Shown: positions 35,701 to 46,717, numbered from the stretch's first letter. The stretch is 64,000 nucleotides of DNA from Notospermus geniculatus (GCA_002633025.1 NMRB01002517.1:21928-85927); one strand, 5' to 3'. Notes: a model not told the origin generated them from the sequence alone. Numbers and translations are program-made.

Positions 35701-35737
35701 CTTCAGAAGCGTGAAGCTTTGTAATCTGCTGACGTAA
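20724..35737 (+). CDS. Gene B: secreted 14-cysteine protein, paralogue of gene A (247 aa)
   Basis: Exons: 20724-20781, 21839-22041, 23154-23281, 35166-35290, 35508-35737 (stop TAA). Phases 1-0-2-1 are identical to gene A; total 744 nt. There are two in-frame ATGs (20724, 20727), then KRLIFAIFMAVNGLQL, a signal peptide. Module 1 (exon 2): GPPSGTGNDSP, CKAGYVPVRC, DGSYTDSDGTCVAKKRG. Exon 3: CVYTGGQVTSSH, CPTGTKMYGCN. Exon 4: CTVTNCMKKFYGCKVEAHC. Exon 5 ends with a PAN/Apple-like CMFQCLADKTCSHVIYF...C. All 14 cysteines of A are kept. Exon 3 is 128 nt in both genes. The GYxxxxC / GxCV and CPxGxxxxGCN patterns suggest PCSK9 C-terminal-type modules without the protease (inference). Intron 3 is 11.9 kb and filled with MITEs, against 0.6 kb in gene A. 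AATAAA at 36007-36012 is a likely poly(A) signal. Confidence 0.85.
20955..21000. repeat. Dispersed Penelope-type tail motif, copy 1
   Basis: GAAGACCCCGATTGGGGTCGAAAATTT-like hairpin, also at 27795-27845, 28110-28168 and (reversed) 49722-49790. It is always followed by a short AT-rich tail with gacttnc. I infer one family of retroelement 3' fragments; which one is unproven. Confidence 0.5.
21312..21789. mobile_element. TCGCA-rich element with CTCTCACACGTGCGACA ends, gene B intron 1
   Basis: The left end is taagccactctcacacgtgc and the right end gcacgtgtgagagcgactt. The interior is dozens of tcgcaaa/tttgcga words on both strands. Non-autonomous. Confidence 0.75.
22120..22372. mobile_element. 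MITE with 9-bp target duplication ATTGAATTC
   Basis: The termini are TAGACTGGTCCCCTGTCGTA and complement. The exact flanking direct repeats are ATTGAATTC (22111-22119 and 22373-22381). The 9-bp duplication fits Mutator-like elements. It lies in gene B intron 2, 78 nt after the exon 2 donor. Confidence 0.85.
22551..22678. mobile_element. MITE family M1 copy c, gene B intron 2
   Basis: Complete 128-bp palindrome with GGGAGTTTTCGCAAAGCCCC ends and TA borders. The best preserved copy in the window. Confidence 0.9.
24671..25090. mobile_element. 420-bp foldback element, gene B intron 3
   Basis: The left arm starts gtacgggagaaagttccggt and the right arm ends accggaactttctcccgta. Pairing continues inward to gaactgtacggct / agccgtacagttc at the centre. 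Confidence 0.85.
25180..25363. mobile_element. MITE with AAGGCGCCGCTCCACGTG ends
   Basis: Inverted termini at both borders, with inner gctgtcagacagcaat palindromes. A degraded relative ends near 31265 (ggagccgcacctttagg). Confidence 0.8.
26157..26471. mobile_element. MITE with GGCCGAATTCATAAAA-type ends
   Basis: Left ggccgaattcataaaaacta and right gttttataaattcggcc. The interior is rich in gcttttgct/agcaaaagc. Confidence 0.65.
26602..26720. mobile_element. MITE with GGGCCGTATTCTAGAAGC ends
   Basis: Left gggccgtattctagaagctt and right gcttctagaatacgggcc, length about 120 bp, with gentle interior symmetry (taaggtttacctttag). Confidence 0.75.
26742..26986. mobile_element. MITE family M4 copy 2
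   Basis: Ends gcgtggttacactac and gtagtgtaacaagggc, with repeated acccgggt inside. It is an inverted relative of 28781-29033, 1.8 kb away; both are inside gene B intron 3. Confidence 0.75.
27281..27456. mobile_element. MITE family M6, intact copy
   Basis: Ends aatagaagctgtcagcgagt and cggctgactgctcctatt, with an internal gaacccagtcatt segment shared with 15128-15614 and 47810-47976. Confidence 0.75.
28781..29033. mobile_element. MITE family M4 copy 3
   Basis: Begins gcccttgttacactacataa and ends tgtagtgtaaccacggc. The interior contains cccgggtgtcaaaaaaa-type repeats. Confidence 0.75.
29034..29657. other. Intron segment, no supported exon
   Basis: A 184-codon plus frame crosses here but has no splice partners and no recognised motif. 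Part of gene B intron 3. Confidence 0.45.
29658..30399. repeat. 742-bp palindrome (foldback), gene B intron 3
   Basis: TAGTCTGGGAGCTAACAAAG at the left is the complement of the right end at 30380-30399. The arms pair over roughly 340 bp with scattered mismatches and meet near 30010-30060. Confidence 0.85.
30437..31172. mobile_element. Tower of adjoining MITEs
   Basis: A complete element (30437-30592; ends AAAGGCCTGAACCCACTG) is followed by a different palindrome (30593-30735; ends GGCTAGGGATACACTGAACG). Then comes a second complete copy of the first type (30736-30890) and two truncated copies (30891-31030, 31032-31170). A diverged member sits at 63198-63385. Confidence 0.8.
31264..33918. other. 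Gene B intron 3, unique-looking stretch
   Basis: No exon or array was found. One N is at 32904. Recurrent gtaattccgttacc words at 33205-33615 hint at a diverged element. A degraded MITE end lies at 31264-31285. Confidence 0.45.
33919..34378. mobile_element. Foldback element carrying a fragment of MITE family M7
   Basis: The arms begin aatagagaggttgcgcagct and end with the complement; about 105 bp of each arm pairs. Between the arms, 34093-34149 is a fragment of the family found complete at 58176-58293 (ends GGGAGGTTTCGCAAGCGCCC). Confidence 0.7.
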
Positions 35738-36006
35738 TCCAAGATGAAATCCTCCGAACAGCCACCACACATGCTGATTTCAACACTGCAGGACTGGCGT
35801 ATAGTCTCGGTCACCCACCCGCTGTTACGAATAATGAGAGTCGTCATCAACACTGCGCAACAAAACTGCACGCTGCACGAGACTATAGCGTTTGCAGAGA
35901 GACTGTCCAGCGATGTGTATGTTTTCATTGGTCAGATTACAGCGCCATCTTTCAACACACTTTAGTTAGCAGCTGGTCCGACATCGTGAACGACGACGGC
36001 ATTTGA

Positions 36007-36012
36007 AATAAA
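36007..36012 (+). terminator. Polyadenylation signal AATAAA of gene B
   Basis: 270 nt after the stop codon, the first canonical hexamer downstream. The 3' end was not located. Confidence 0.4.
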
Positions 36013-38802
36013 TCTTATTTTATGCATGCATTATTCAACTGATACATCGGATCGGACGCTCTAACTTGCGCAATCTCCACCTGCACAGGATTTTCTCAGA
36101 TTTTTCTCTCCAAACACGATTTGTTCGTTTCCATTTCAAAGTGCCTGTATCACCATATTTACATGTAAATAATCCACCACATTATGTTACATACTCCACG
36201 AAGCGTTGAATTTTTTTATACTTGACGAAATTTTAACACTGCCATTGACACTAGATCGCCATCTTGAAAATCTTCACGTCATCGGCGGGGCCGCCATCTT
36301 TTTGGTCTTTCAAGTGACGCGAACTTCTTTTCAAAATGTTATTATTTGCAGAAAACTATATTTATCTTGTCGAAAACGAAACAGTGAGAATAACTTCATT
36401 ATTTCTTTATTTTTACTCGCTACCGATGTTTGTATCGACTCTATACCTTTGTACATCTATCTACAACAGGTCTATATTGTAAGAGTAAACTACGTGATGG
36501 GGTAACCGCTTTAGAAACAGAAGAATTTCTACTGTTCGCTCCGCGCGCGCACTACTTTTCAAGATGGAAACCTACCGTCGATTCTAGTGGTGATATTCTC
36601 GCTCAGACATCGCCACCTAGCGTCAAGTTTGATTATGGGGTTCGATCACGGTATCGCTTTCAGTGATTGTCACCACAAAGCGTCTTGTTGATCAACGTTC
36701 GCGTAGGCGTTTCGGGGGCTTTGCGAAAACTCTATCTAACAGACTTGGACCCGCAACATCAGCCGTGAAAAATACCAATGATGAGATGCTGGTCTTACAA
36801 TCAAATCTCACATCTGTTCATGATTCTTTTAATACCTGGACCTTATCAACAATGTACATTTCCCAAATGCTCCTCCACAGACAGACAGTTTTCTGGAACA
36901 CGTTGGTGCTGAACCACGGCAGTTCGAAGATATACCATGCACCATTTCAAAGGACGTTGTGAGGCGAAGTCAATAGATGGCGCTCGCGTCTTTTCTCATT
37001 TTTCCTGTACAGTGCAGTTTGCTCAATTTATTTCAATTGTGCATAAAGTCAGAATCTTAGACTTAGAAGAAATATGCATGTCCCCAATGGGCCACCGTAT
37101 GGTATGAAGGTCAGTTCGAGGTGAAGTGTCATGCCTTGTGTTTCTTGTGGAGTTCGTTTGGATTCTGCATGAATTCTGTTGCAGATGGAGCGATACAGAT
37201 AAAGGCCTATCTGAAAGAGAACTGGAAAGCAAAAATGTTAGTCAGTTAACTTTTTGAGAAGCATTTCGAAGAAATAAGTCTGAAAAACTGATACTAGTAC
37301 GCGCTACCTCCACCCCCTCAGCCCCCGCCCACCTATGGCACCTAATTAGGGTGCCACGCGGTCTGCCTCGATACCGAAGAGATGCAGAACATTGGATTGC
37401 AATCTGAAAAACATATCCTCACCGGCGAGCATTTCTGAAGCAACCACATGTTGAGAACTTCTTTCCCGCCAAAATCCATGTGTTGCCTTCATTTTCCCGC
37501 CACGGGATGAAAAAATAACGTTGCGAGCATGCGCACAACTGAATCGTTGCCGCTCCATTAATGAATTGATAAAATGTTTTCGCGGCATGGCATGCAGAAC
37601 TTGGAGAAAATATCCCACCTTACTGGAACATGTCCCATGTCGTCTGGCATGTCTGGCGCCGGTTGCCGGTGAACTAAACCCCTGGGTCTTTATTAAACGG
37701 TTAATATCGTCACGAATGTATGTTAGTCATGTTGGTATTGGCAGCCTATTTGTGATGACCTGTCTGCCACGGCCGTGTCTGGACTTAGTGTCGCCAGGTA
37801 TTATTACCGTGGCTCCAACAGCCGTCAGTCTGTCGCCGCTCTGCCGCCATTCACCAGCGGCGGTTTTATCTGTACGTGTTATCGCTTTTGTGTTTGGCAT
37901 TGTTGAAATATATGTTGGTCGCGGTATGTGCAGACTGCCGCGTAGTTTTAGTTTGTGGTGTTGGCAGCTTTCGATGCCAGTTGCCGAGTTTTACTTCTCC
38001 GTATCGGAGTATAGTGCTAATAATTCCTTCAGAGGAGTCGGTTTCTCTGGCAAAAATGTCTGTCATGCCTGTGTAGCATTAGCAAGGCAGTCACACGGTT
38101 GTAGACTCTCAGTGACTAGATCACGTACTAAGGGCCTAGGCTAAATTCTTCATTTATGACTTGGACGTTTGCCGAAGGATTCTTTTATTGTCTGTGGTGT
38201 CCTCTTTCGTTTTGCTGACTGGATTTACATCTTGGACATAAGATATATTGAGGAGAAATTATGTCTGTAATTTAACAATCATATTTTAGGAACATTTTTT
38301 GAAGCGCCCTGTATAAGGTGAGTGATGACGTCATAATTGAGTCGACACGCAAAGTGGGTGATAATCGATGACACATTGACATTGTAGTATATTGACTTGT
38401 GGTATTATCTTTTCCTATACAAAGTATATTAGGCGAATCAATACACAAATGTAGGAGGAAACCGAGAGCACGGTGAAAACTTGCGCAGCTTAGGTAGAGA
38501 CTCGTCCCGTATAGGTCCGACCAGGGAGGTTTTTAATTGGCTATCGCCCTCGTCCGGACTGACTAGGAATCGAATCCGTGACCCCAATGGTGACAGGCAT
38601 TTTCACTGCACCAATTTCATGATTTGACACTACTCATTTCTGGCACTAGGAATCCTGAAATGGAGTGAAACCTCCCTTAACGGATCCCATGCCCGACTAG
38701 TTTTGTTTTGACTAAAATTCAAGTGGGCCATTTCTATTTTGACATGTTTGACCCCTGTACACCTCTCAATTACGAACAATGTCAGTCAATCAAGGAGACA
38801 AT
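36013..38802. other. Intergenic, no supported gene
   Basis: Contains a terminal fragment of MITE family M1 (36695-36733) and a 207-codon plus frame (37521-38144) without domain or splice support. A possible tRNA-like or SINE remnant lies on the minus strand near 38550-38620 (box B-like GGATTCGATTCC). Confidence 0.4.
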
Positions 38803-38958
38803 GGGAGGTTTAGAAATCAAACGATAAACGTAAACGTAAACTTTACGACAACGTTATTTTTCATACTACACATTAACCAGATTTTATATTGCATTTTCGG
38901 TACAAAAATAACGTTCGTCGTAAACGTTTACGTTGATCGTTTGATTCCTAAACCTCCC
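38803..38958. mobile_element. MITE family M5, complete copy
   Basis: Ends GGGAGGTTTAGAAATCAAAC and the complement. The interior reads gataaacgtaaacgtaaac, mirrored across a short centre. A half copy is at 12600-12690. Confidence 0.85.
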
Positions 38959-40428
38959 TACTGTCGGCCTGTCTCCTTTCAGTTTGCGTTCATGATTTGC
39001 GCAGCTGACTGACGATAAAATCACAGCAGGCCTTGAAATCACACTGGCCTAGACCAAGGCCTTGTCAGTTGTCACGTGCTCAGCCTGTTCCTTGGCATAC
39101 ACAGGCGCGAACAAACTTGGCATACATGTACCATGGCATCCAGTGTAGTCATGCATTGCATGGTCAGGCAGGCAGGCTTTGCATTCTGACATGTCTGGGT
39201 TGTCCGTTCGATGTCGGGCTGTATATATCCTGCTTGTGGTGTATTCAATTGTGTATTGATTCAGACATCAATGATGAAAAACCTGCGGTGCCAGTGGCAA
39301 CTACCGGCAGCGTCTGCAGACTTCCTGTCTGAGTACTTGACAAGCATCGTAACTCAAATGATTTGCAGTCTATAATTTTTATCTTTTGCGGTTTTTATTG
39401 TGGTTATCTTGCTGTTGGAGCCTGCTGCCGTACTTTGGCTCCCGATCAGTATGTCTAAATTAATGCCGCGTCGTGGCTAATTGGCATGTTTGTCTGCTTA
39501 ACCCTTTTACCTACCTTCAGAGTTGAAATCTTGCCAATGAACATTATAAATATGGTGCCCGGAGTGGAGGGCGGTAGAGCGAAAATGTCACCCCGAGAAA
39601 GCCATGTTTCCAGCACATTTGCCTCCCCCCCCCCGACATCCCCAGGATAGGCTTGCATCTCCCCCTGGAATTTGCCGCCCTCCTCCCCGGACATCCGCCG
39701 CACGCTTCTTGCCCCGCCCCATCCATGCTGGTTCAGGAAGCCTATGAATTGAGGCCGGGAAAATGATAGCAGAGGTCCGACGATGCGATCGAATTGAAAT
39801 TTTTGTTTAGCCTAGACTTCTTGGTAAACCAGCTGACGGGGAGCAACGACAATATGATATTAACATATCAATATCAACATATCAGTATCATATTATTGAT
39901 ATTGACATAATGATATTAACATTAATGTTAAATCGGCGGTAGCCTACTAAACTGCATTCCCCCTCAGTGGTTTTTAATAGGGCGTGGACGATGTCGCCTT
40001 TTGGTACTCTGTCAGCAGTGTGCCACTCAAAAGTCAGCAAAGGGCAAAAAACACGTGTTCACGAACGCGGAACGGGTGCGTGAAGACCTATGTTCCCGCC
40101 TTTGAATCCCGCCTGAAAAACAAACAACAGGTACATATGACGTGTACGTGGACCTAGGCCATGCATCTCGGCCACGCCAATCGATGCCACACCACACGAC
40201 CAGTCTCCTGGCGCCTGTCCCGTCTGACAATAGCTAAATATAGCTGTCGGTGTCTGGGCTGGGCGCCGTCTAGACTGGCTGCCATCCTTCTCTCGGCATT
40301 TTTTCACCGAGGTCACGTCAATCAATCCACACGTCGACCTGTCAGTCTTTTTTTTCACCACGGCCACGTCAATCAAATATGCTGCCGCACGTGTCTCGGT
40401 CGCCCTATGGCTGCAGTGGTCAGAGACC
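38959..40428. other. Intergenic, no supported gene
   Basis: Includes a tatcaatatcaacatatcag simple-repeat patch (39850-39930). No exon or intact element was identified. Confidence 0.45.
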
Positions 40429-40727
40429 AACCTCGTTCCCAGGGGTCGTTTGCTTTAAACTGGGATCTTTGGTCTAAGTATAGGAGGAAACGCGAGTCAA
40501 AATAATTAATCTAAAATTTGTGCTTTTAAAAATTCTTTTTACAAAAATCTTCAATTCTTGATATAGGAACCTTTTGATTTGATCAAAGTATTTTGAAAAT
40601 TTGTTTGGGTACATGTATGTTCTTAATGGGTATATTTGACGGTTTCCCATCAACCAATCAAATGCGTTAAACCCAAAGCTGATTCCAGGGGTTGGTGAAG
40701 CGCCCGCCATATTGTCAGAAACCTCGT
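40429..40727. mobile_element. Relative of the 16083-16453 Mutator-like MITE, inverted
   Basis: Starts AACCTCGTTCCCAGGGGTCG. Its right half is the complement of the left half of 16083-16453, including ccaaagctgattccaggggtt. The right terminus is damaged, so no target duplication could be read. It ends about 260 bp upstream of the zinc-finger gene start. Confidence 0.65.
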
Positions 40728-40984
40728 CTTTTGCACTTGTTCACCCGACAGGTAGGCCTAGTGCAGTAAAATGAAATTAAATGAAAAAATGAATTTGATT
40801 CCTGGCCCGCCCACAGCCCTGTTTATTAGTGTTAGCGCCGAGAAAGCATGCAACCGGCGTGATCATCTTTGTACCACAGCGTCACTTCGATTCGCGCATA
40901 TCCTTTCAATTTTGTTGGCCCGTTGAATTTTAATTCCATTTTGAATTTATTTTCTTTCATGATCATGGCAGATAAGCTTGCGCT

Positions 40985-43205
40985 ATGGAGAAAAATCCGG
41001 CGGTTTCACCAAACGAACGCATCATCGAATCAGAAGAAAACGCCCAGAACTGTCAACCACCTAGTTTAGAGAAACCGGCCGTGACTGAGGGTGAAAGTGG
41101 CGGAGGGCTGTGTAAAGCGGAGGAGCACCAGTGGGGATTGGCGCAAGGTGGGGACAAGGACCCTCAAGCAGCTGGTGTTGCCGGCGTTTCTTCTACGGAA
41201 TCTTCCACAGCTGTGGTTGAAACAGACGCTATGTTACCGCGGAAGGAAAGATCGACGCAACGTTCGATGGAGCAGAGTTCTTCGGAAGAAACGGATGCTT
41301 GTGCCAATGCTGTGAAAGTGAAATCGGAAAGTTGTGGCAAGTGTTTGTCCGGTTCTGCGCCCGACGTGAACCAGGACACCATCCCTAAGGTGTCCGTGGA
41401 CGAAGTACTTGTTTCAAAATCGACGACTCCTCCCCAGTTTGGCGAGCAAGACCATCCAGAGACGATATGGACGACATCTTCGAAAGCATCACTAAGTACA
41501 AAGTACCAATTAGATTTTCTTCATTCGACCGAACGGTTGATGCAATTCGCAGAAATCCTTTACAAATGTAAACTCTGTATGACTTTGCCTTCCATTCTGA
41601 CGTCGCAGGATAATTTCCTGGCCCACGTAAAAGATTTTCACGTGAACTCGAACTCTGCCGAAAATCTCCGCTGTGATGGATGCGAATTGAGTTTTCAGAC
41701 GTTAGAAGATTTGGACTTGCATGTGGAATTCTGCCATGATTCTCGTTGTAGTGCTGCGGATGTGACGAGATCGAATTGTGATGACTCTGCCGACTACACG
41801 CATTCGGATACTAAAATCTCTATCCCTTCCCAAAAGATAGGCTACCCAGGAGTGAATTACATGTATCATGACGAAAGTGGTCCAAAACATATCGAAGAAG
41901 AGTCGGACGGTTTCGAAGATGTTAGCGCCGTGTCTCAAGGAGTCGGGTCAGCCGCGTTGGAAATTCAGAGTTCGAGACCAAAAATGTTCAACTTTTCTGA
42001 TAAACGGGCCAAATCACGTGACCGGAAGTCGTTGCCCAAGAGACATTCATCTTACAGGATGGAAAGTAGGCCTACAAACGAAAAGCATTTCCCACTGTCT
42101 GTAAATGTTGCAGGAAGCGATTACGCCAAGTCGGATACAAAATATTCTCCAATCGTTACGACAGCCCGTGATGCATGTAACATGGAACATTCTCCGAAGG
42201 CGGGGTTGACGACTTCGAGTTCTTATCGTACCCCTCGCCCTGGGTTGCCAAAACACACAGTTCACTGGGGGCGGGAACCAACTTTGAAAAAACCGAATGA
42301 AAATTTAGACAATGCTTCTGAACAACCATATAAAAAAATCAAAATTCTTGATGAGGTTGTACGGATTCCAGTACTAAAATCAAAATCTGGAGAGGAAAAT
42401 TCCGCCTGTTTGAATACTGCTGATATGACATTATCTTTCAAAGATGGAGATGCCGCTGTTAAGGTTTCAGCGGAAAACGTGGCCATTCCTGCAATCCATG
42501 ATATGCAAAAATATTCCAAGTATCTCTCGCGAAAATCCTTTTTCAACATGGCTGCTCATCAGAAGTTAAAATCGTCTGCAATCTATAATCTAATTTCGAC
42601 TCATATGCAACAAGACTTGAAGAGTTGCAATCAGACGCAGGTCAGATCATCAGGAGGTGATGCTGCCGTTGATGAGCAAATGAAGACGAAAAAGGAAGAC
42701 AGCCATAATTTGTCGAGTACGTCGGATCGTCTGAAATCATTTATAAAACATAGAATTGAGAAAAATGAGGAAAATCACAAAGTTACAAGTGATAGTGATA
42801 AATCTGACGTAATGGATGATAACGAAACGCGAGACATGTCACGGGGTATGAAAGCGAGGTGTATGGGGTCAAAGTTGCAGGATCTTCTGTCGCGAGGCAG
42901 CGGTGGTGCTTGTTCAAATTATTCATCAGAGTTCCCACAAAATCCTTCAACGATTTCAAAAAACGAAACCGGGTGTCTTGTATCGTCTGCAACAGTTGGC
43001 ATCACAGGTCATCGTGAGGGAGCGAACGAACCAGGCCTCGAAGGACGAAACACCACCTATAAGTGTCTCCACTGCGAGGACGCCTTCTGCGACTTGCGGT
43101 CCTACTGTGAACACTCGAGGGAGAAGCACGAGACTGAACCAGTACCGTTTGGACCTCCGGTGCCGAAGATGGAGCAAAGCCTTGCCATCGTAAACGTGAT
43201 ACAAA
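40985..43205 (+). CDS. Zinc-finger first exon, copy 1 (740 codons), of the ZF/winged-helix gene
   Basis: A single open exon from ATG (MEKNPAVSPNER) to the donor ATACAAA|GTAAGT; reading on gives a stop three codons later. Three C2H2-like fingers: residues about 195-220 (CKLC, then H-x4-H), about 230-252 (CDGC...HVEFCH), and about 697-720 (CLHC...HSREKH). Between fingers 2 and 3 lies about 440 residues of Ser/Lys-rich, low-complexity sequence with basic patches such as RKSLPKRHSSYR. The donor is phase 1 and fits the acceptor at 46718. Predicted nuclear, nucleic-acid-binding. The same exon recurs at 44105-46215. Upstream ATGs exist (for example at 40966), but this one opens the long frame. Confidence 0.85.
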
Positions 43206-43494
43206 GTAAGTAAGATTAGTAAGTAAGTAAGTTTCCGCCAGGAGGATTTTCAAGGAGGGGGAGAAAAAAATTCAAAAAAATTTTTTTTTGAAAAAGCCCT
43301 CCAGAGTCATTTTTACACTCCAATTGCAAATTTAGTCTTCCTTCTGCACGAAAATTGCATTTGAAATGTAAGAAAATTAAAGAAAAACACTACTGAAGTG
43401 AAAATAGTAATATTTGAAAAAGGTTAGTCTGCAAACTTGAGGGGGGATATCCCCTGCTTGAAATTTTTGAGGAGGGGATCATCCCCCCTCTCCC

Positions 43495-44104
43495 NNNNNN
43501 NNNNNNNNNNNNNNNNNNNNNNNNNNNNNNNNNNNNNNNNNNNNNNNNNNNNNNNNNNNNNNNNNNNNNNNNNNNNNNNNNNNNNNNNNNNNNNNNNNNN
43601 NNNNNNNNNNNNNNNNNNNNNNNNNNNNNNNNNNNNNNNNNNNNNNNNNNNNNNNNNNNNNNNNNNNNNNNNNNNNNNNNNNNNNNNNNNNNNNNNNNNN
43701 NNNNNNNNNNNNNNNNNNNNNNNNNNNNNNNNNNNNNNNNNNNNNNNNNNNNNNNNNNNNNNNNNNNNNNNNNNNNNNNNNNNNNNNNNNNNNNNNNNNN
43801 NNNNNNNNNNNNNNNNNNNNNNNNNNNNNNNNNNNNNNNNNNNNNNNNNNNNNNNNNNNNNNNNNNNNNNNNNNNNNNNNNNNNNNNNNNNNNNNNNNNN
43901 NNNNNNNNNNNNNNNNNNNNNNNNNNNNNNNNNNNNNNNNNNNNNNNNNNNNNNNNNNNNNNNNNNNNNNNNNNNNNNNNNNNNNNNNNNNNNNNNNNNN
44001 NNNNNNNNNNNNNNNNNNNNNNNNNNNNNNNNNNNNNNNNNNNNNNNNNNNNNNNNNNNNNNNNNNNNNNNNNNNNNNNNNNNNNNNNNNNNNNNNNNNN
44101 NNNN
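43495..44104. other. Assembly gap of 610 N
   Basis: Starts within a C-rich run that in the second copy reads ctcccccccccccccctgg, and ends inside codon 34 of the second exon copy. It hides the second copy's start codon and promoter. Confidence 1.
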
Positions 44105-46215
44105 TGAGGGTGAAAGTGGCGGAGAGCTGTGTAAAGAGGAGGAGCACCAGTGGGGATTGGCGCAAGGTGGGGACAAGGACCCTCAAGCAGCTGGTGGTGC
44201 CGTTTCTTCTACGGAATCTTCCTCAGCTGTGGTTGAAATAGACGCTATGTTAGCGCGGAAGGAAAGATCGACGCAACGTTCCATGGAGCAAAGTTCTTCG
44301 GAAGAAACGGATGCTTTTGCCAATACTGTGAAAGTGAAATCTGAAAACTGTGGTACGTGTTTTTCCGGTTTTGAGCCCGACATGAACCAGGACACCATCC
44401 CTAAGGCGTCTGTTGACGAAGTACTTGTTTCAAAATCGACGACTCCTCCCCAGTTTGGCGAGCAGGACCATCCAGAGACGATATGGACGACATCTTCGAA
44501 AGCATCATTAAGTACAAAATACCAATTAGATTTCCTTCATTCGACCGAACGGTTGATGCAATTCGCGGAAATCCTTTACAAATGTAAACTCTGTATGACA
44601 TTGCCTTCCATTCTGACGTCGCAGGATAATTTCCTGGCCCACGTAAAAGATTTTCACGTGAACTCGAACTCTGCCGAAAATCTCCGCTGTGATGGATGCG
44701 AATTGAACTTCCAGACATTGGAAGATTTGGACCTACATGTGGAATTCTGCCATGATTCTCGTTGTAGTGGGGATGTGAGGGGATCGAATTGTGATGACTC
44801 TCCCGTCTTCACGCATTCGGGTGCTAAAATCTCTGTCCCTTCCCAAACGATAGGCTACCCAGGAGTGAATTTTCATGACGAAAGTGACCCAAAACAAATC
44901 GAAGAAGAGTCGGACGATTTCGAAGATGTTAGCGCCGTGTCTCAAGGAGTCGGGTTAGCCGCGTTGGAAATTCAGAGTTCGAGACCAAAAATGTTCAACT
45001 TTTCTGATAAACGGACCAAATCACGTGACCGGAAGTCGTTGCCCAAGAGACATTCATCTTACAGGATGGAAAGTAGGCCTACAAACGAAAAGCATTTCCC
45101 ACTATCTGTAAATGTTGCAGGAAGCGATTACGGCAAGTCGGATACAAAATATTCTCCAATCGTCACGGCAGCCCGTGATACATGTAACATGGAACATTCT
45201 CCGAAGGCGGGGTTGACGACTTCGACTTCTTATCGTACCCCTCGCCCTGGGTTGCCAAAACACACAGTTCACTGGGGGCGGGAACCAACTTTGAAAAAAT
45301 CGAATGAAAATTTAGACAATGCATCTGAACAACCATATAAAAAAATCAAAATTCTTGATGAGGTTGTACGGATTCCAGTACTAAAATCAAAATCTGGAGA
45401 GGAAAATTCCGCCTGTTTGAATACTGCTGATATGACATTATCTTTCAAAGATGGAGATGCCGCTGTTAAGGTTTCAGCGGAAAACGTGGCCATTCCTGCA
45501 ATCCATGATATGCAAAAATATTCCAAGTATCTCTCGCGAAAATCCTTTTTCAACATGGCTGCTCATCAGAAGTTAAAATCGTCTGCCATCTATAATCTAA
45601 TTTCGACTCATATGCAACAAGACTTGAAGAGTTGCAATCAGACGCAGGTCAGATCATCAGCTGGCGGTGATGCTCGATTTGATGAGCAAATGAAGACGAA
45701 AAAGGAAGACAGCCATAATTTGTCGAGTACGTCGGATCGTCTGAAATCATTTATAAAACATAGAATTGAGAAAAATGAGGAAAATAACAAAGTTACAAGT
45801 GATAGTGATAAATCTGACGTAATGGATGATAACGAAACGCGAGACATGTCAGGGGATATAAAAGCGAGGTGTATGGGGTCAAAGTTGCAGGATCTTCTGT
45901 CGCGAGGCAGCGGTGGTGCTTGTGCAATTTATTCATCAGAGTTCCCACAAAATCCTTCAACGATTTCAAAAAACGAAACCGGGTGTCTTGTATCGTCTGC
46001 AACAGTTGGCATCGCAGGACATCGTGAGGGAGCGAACGAACCAGGCCTCGAAGGACGAAACACCACCTATAAGTGTCTCCACTGCGAGGACGCCTTCTGC
46101 GACTTGCGGTCCTACTGTGTACACTCCAAGGAGAAGCACGAGACTGAACCAGTACCGTTTGGTCCCCCGGTGCCGAAGATGGAGCAAAGCCTTGCCATCG
46201 TACACGTGATACAAA
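44105..46215 (+). CDS. Zinc-finger first exon, copy 2 (5' end lost in gap)
   Basis: Begins in the gap at the residue equivalent to 34 of copy 1 and ends at the identical donor ATACAAA|GTAAGT. All three fingers are intact (finger 3 has CVHSKEKH). The two copies are nearly identical over long stretches. Differences are scattered substitutions and four small in-frame indels (near VAGV/G, SAAD/SGD, NYMYHD/NFHD, SSGGD/SSAGGD). The following ~280 nt of intron are also duplicated. The reading frame is kept throughout, so neither copy is a pseudogene by sequence. Either this is a recent tandem duplication or the two alleles were placed in series. Confidence 0.8.
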
Positions 46216-46717
46216 GTAAGTAAGATTAGGGTTTCCGCCAGGATTTTCAAGGAGGGGGAGAAAAAAAATTCAATTTTTTTGTTTTGAAAAAGCCCTCCAG
46301 AGTTATTTTTACACTCCAAAATGCAAAATTAGTCTTCCTTCTGCACGAAAATTGCATTTGAAATGTAGGAAATTAAAGAAAAACACTACTGAAGTGAAAA
46401 TAGTGATACATGTATTTGAAAAAGGTTAGTCTGCAAACTTGAGGGGGGATATCCCCTCCTTGAAATTTTTGAGGAGGGGATCATCCCCCCTCTCCCCCCC
46501 CCCCCCTGGCAGAAACACTGGCCCGCTTTACTTTCAATTCTAACAGGGTCAGACAATGTCAGTGCGTGGACTCGGCGAATACCAGTCACTTGCAAATATT
46601 TTTCTCTCGATTATCCAATGCAATCAGAGCGAATGTTTATACAATGTACACGAAAACTTACGCAAAACGACCTGCAAAAGAATGAAAAATGAAAAAGTGA
46701 AGACTGTTTATTTTCAG

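Noticed and set aside
37521-38144. 207-codon plus-strand ORF
   Set aside because: No domain, no signal of exon structure and irregular composition; it appears to be open by chance in GC-moderate sequence.
43437-46223. 928-codon ORF including the gap
   Set aside because: The first ~220 codons are N. The real coding part starts within the gap at the equivalent of codon 34 of copy 1.
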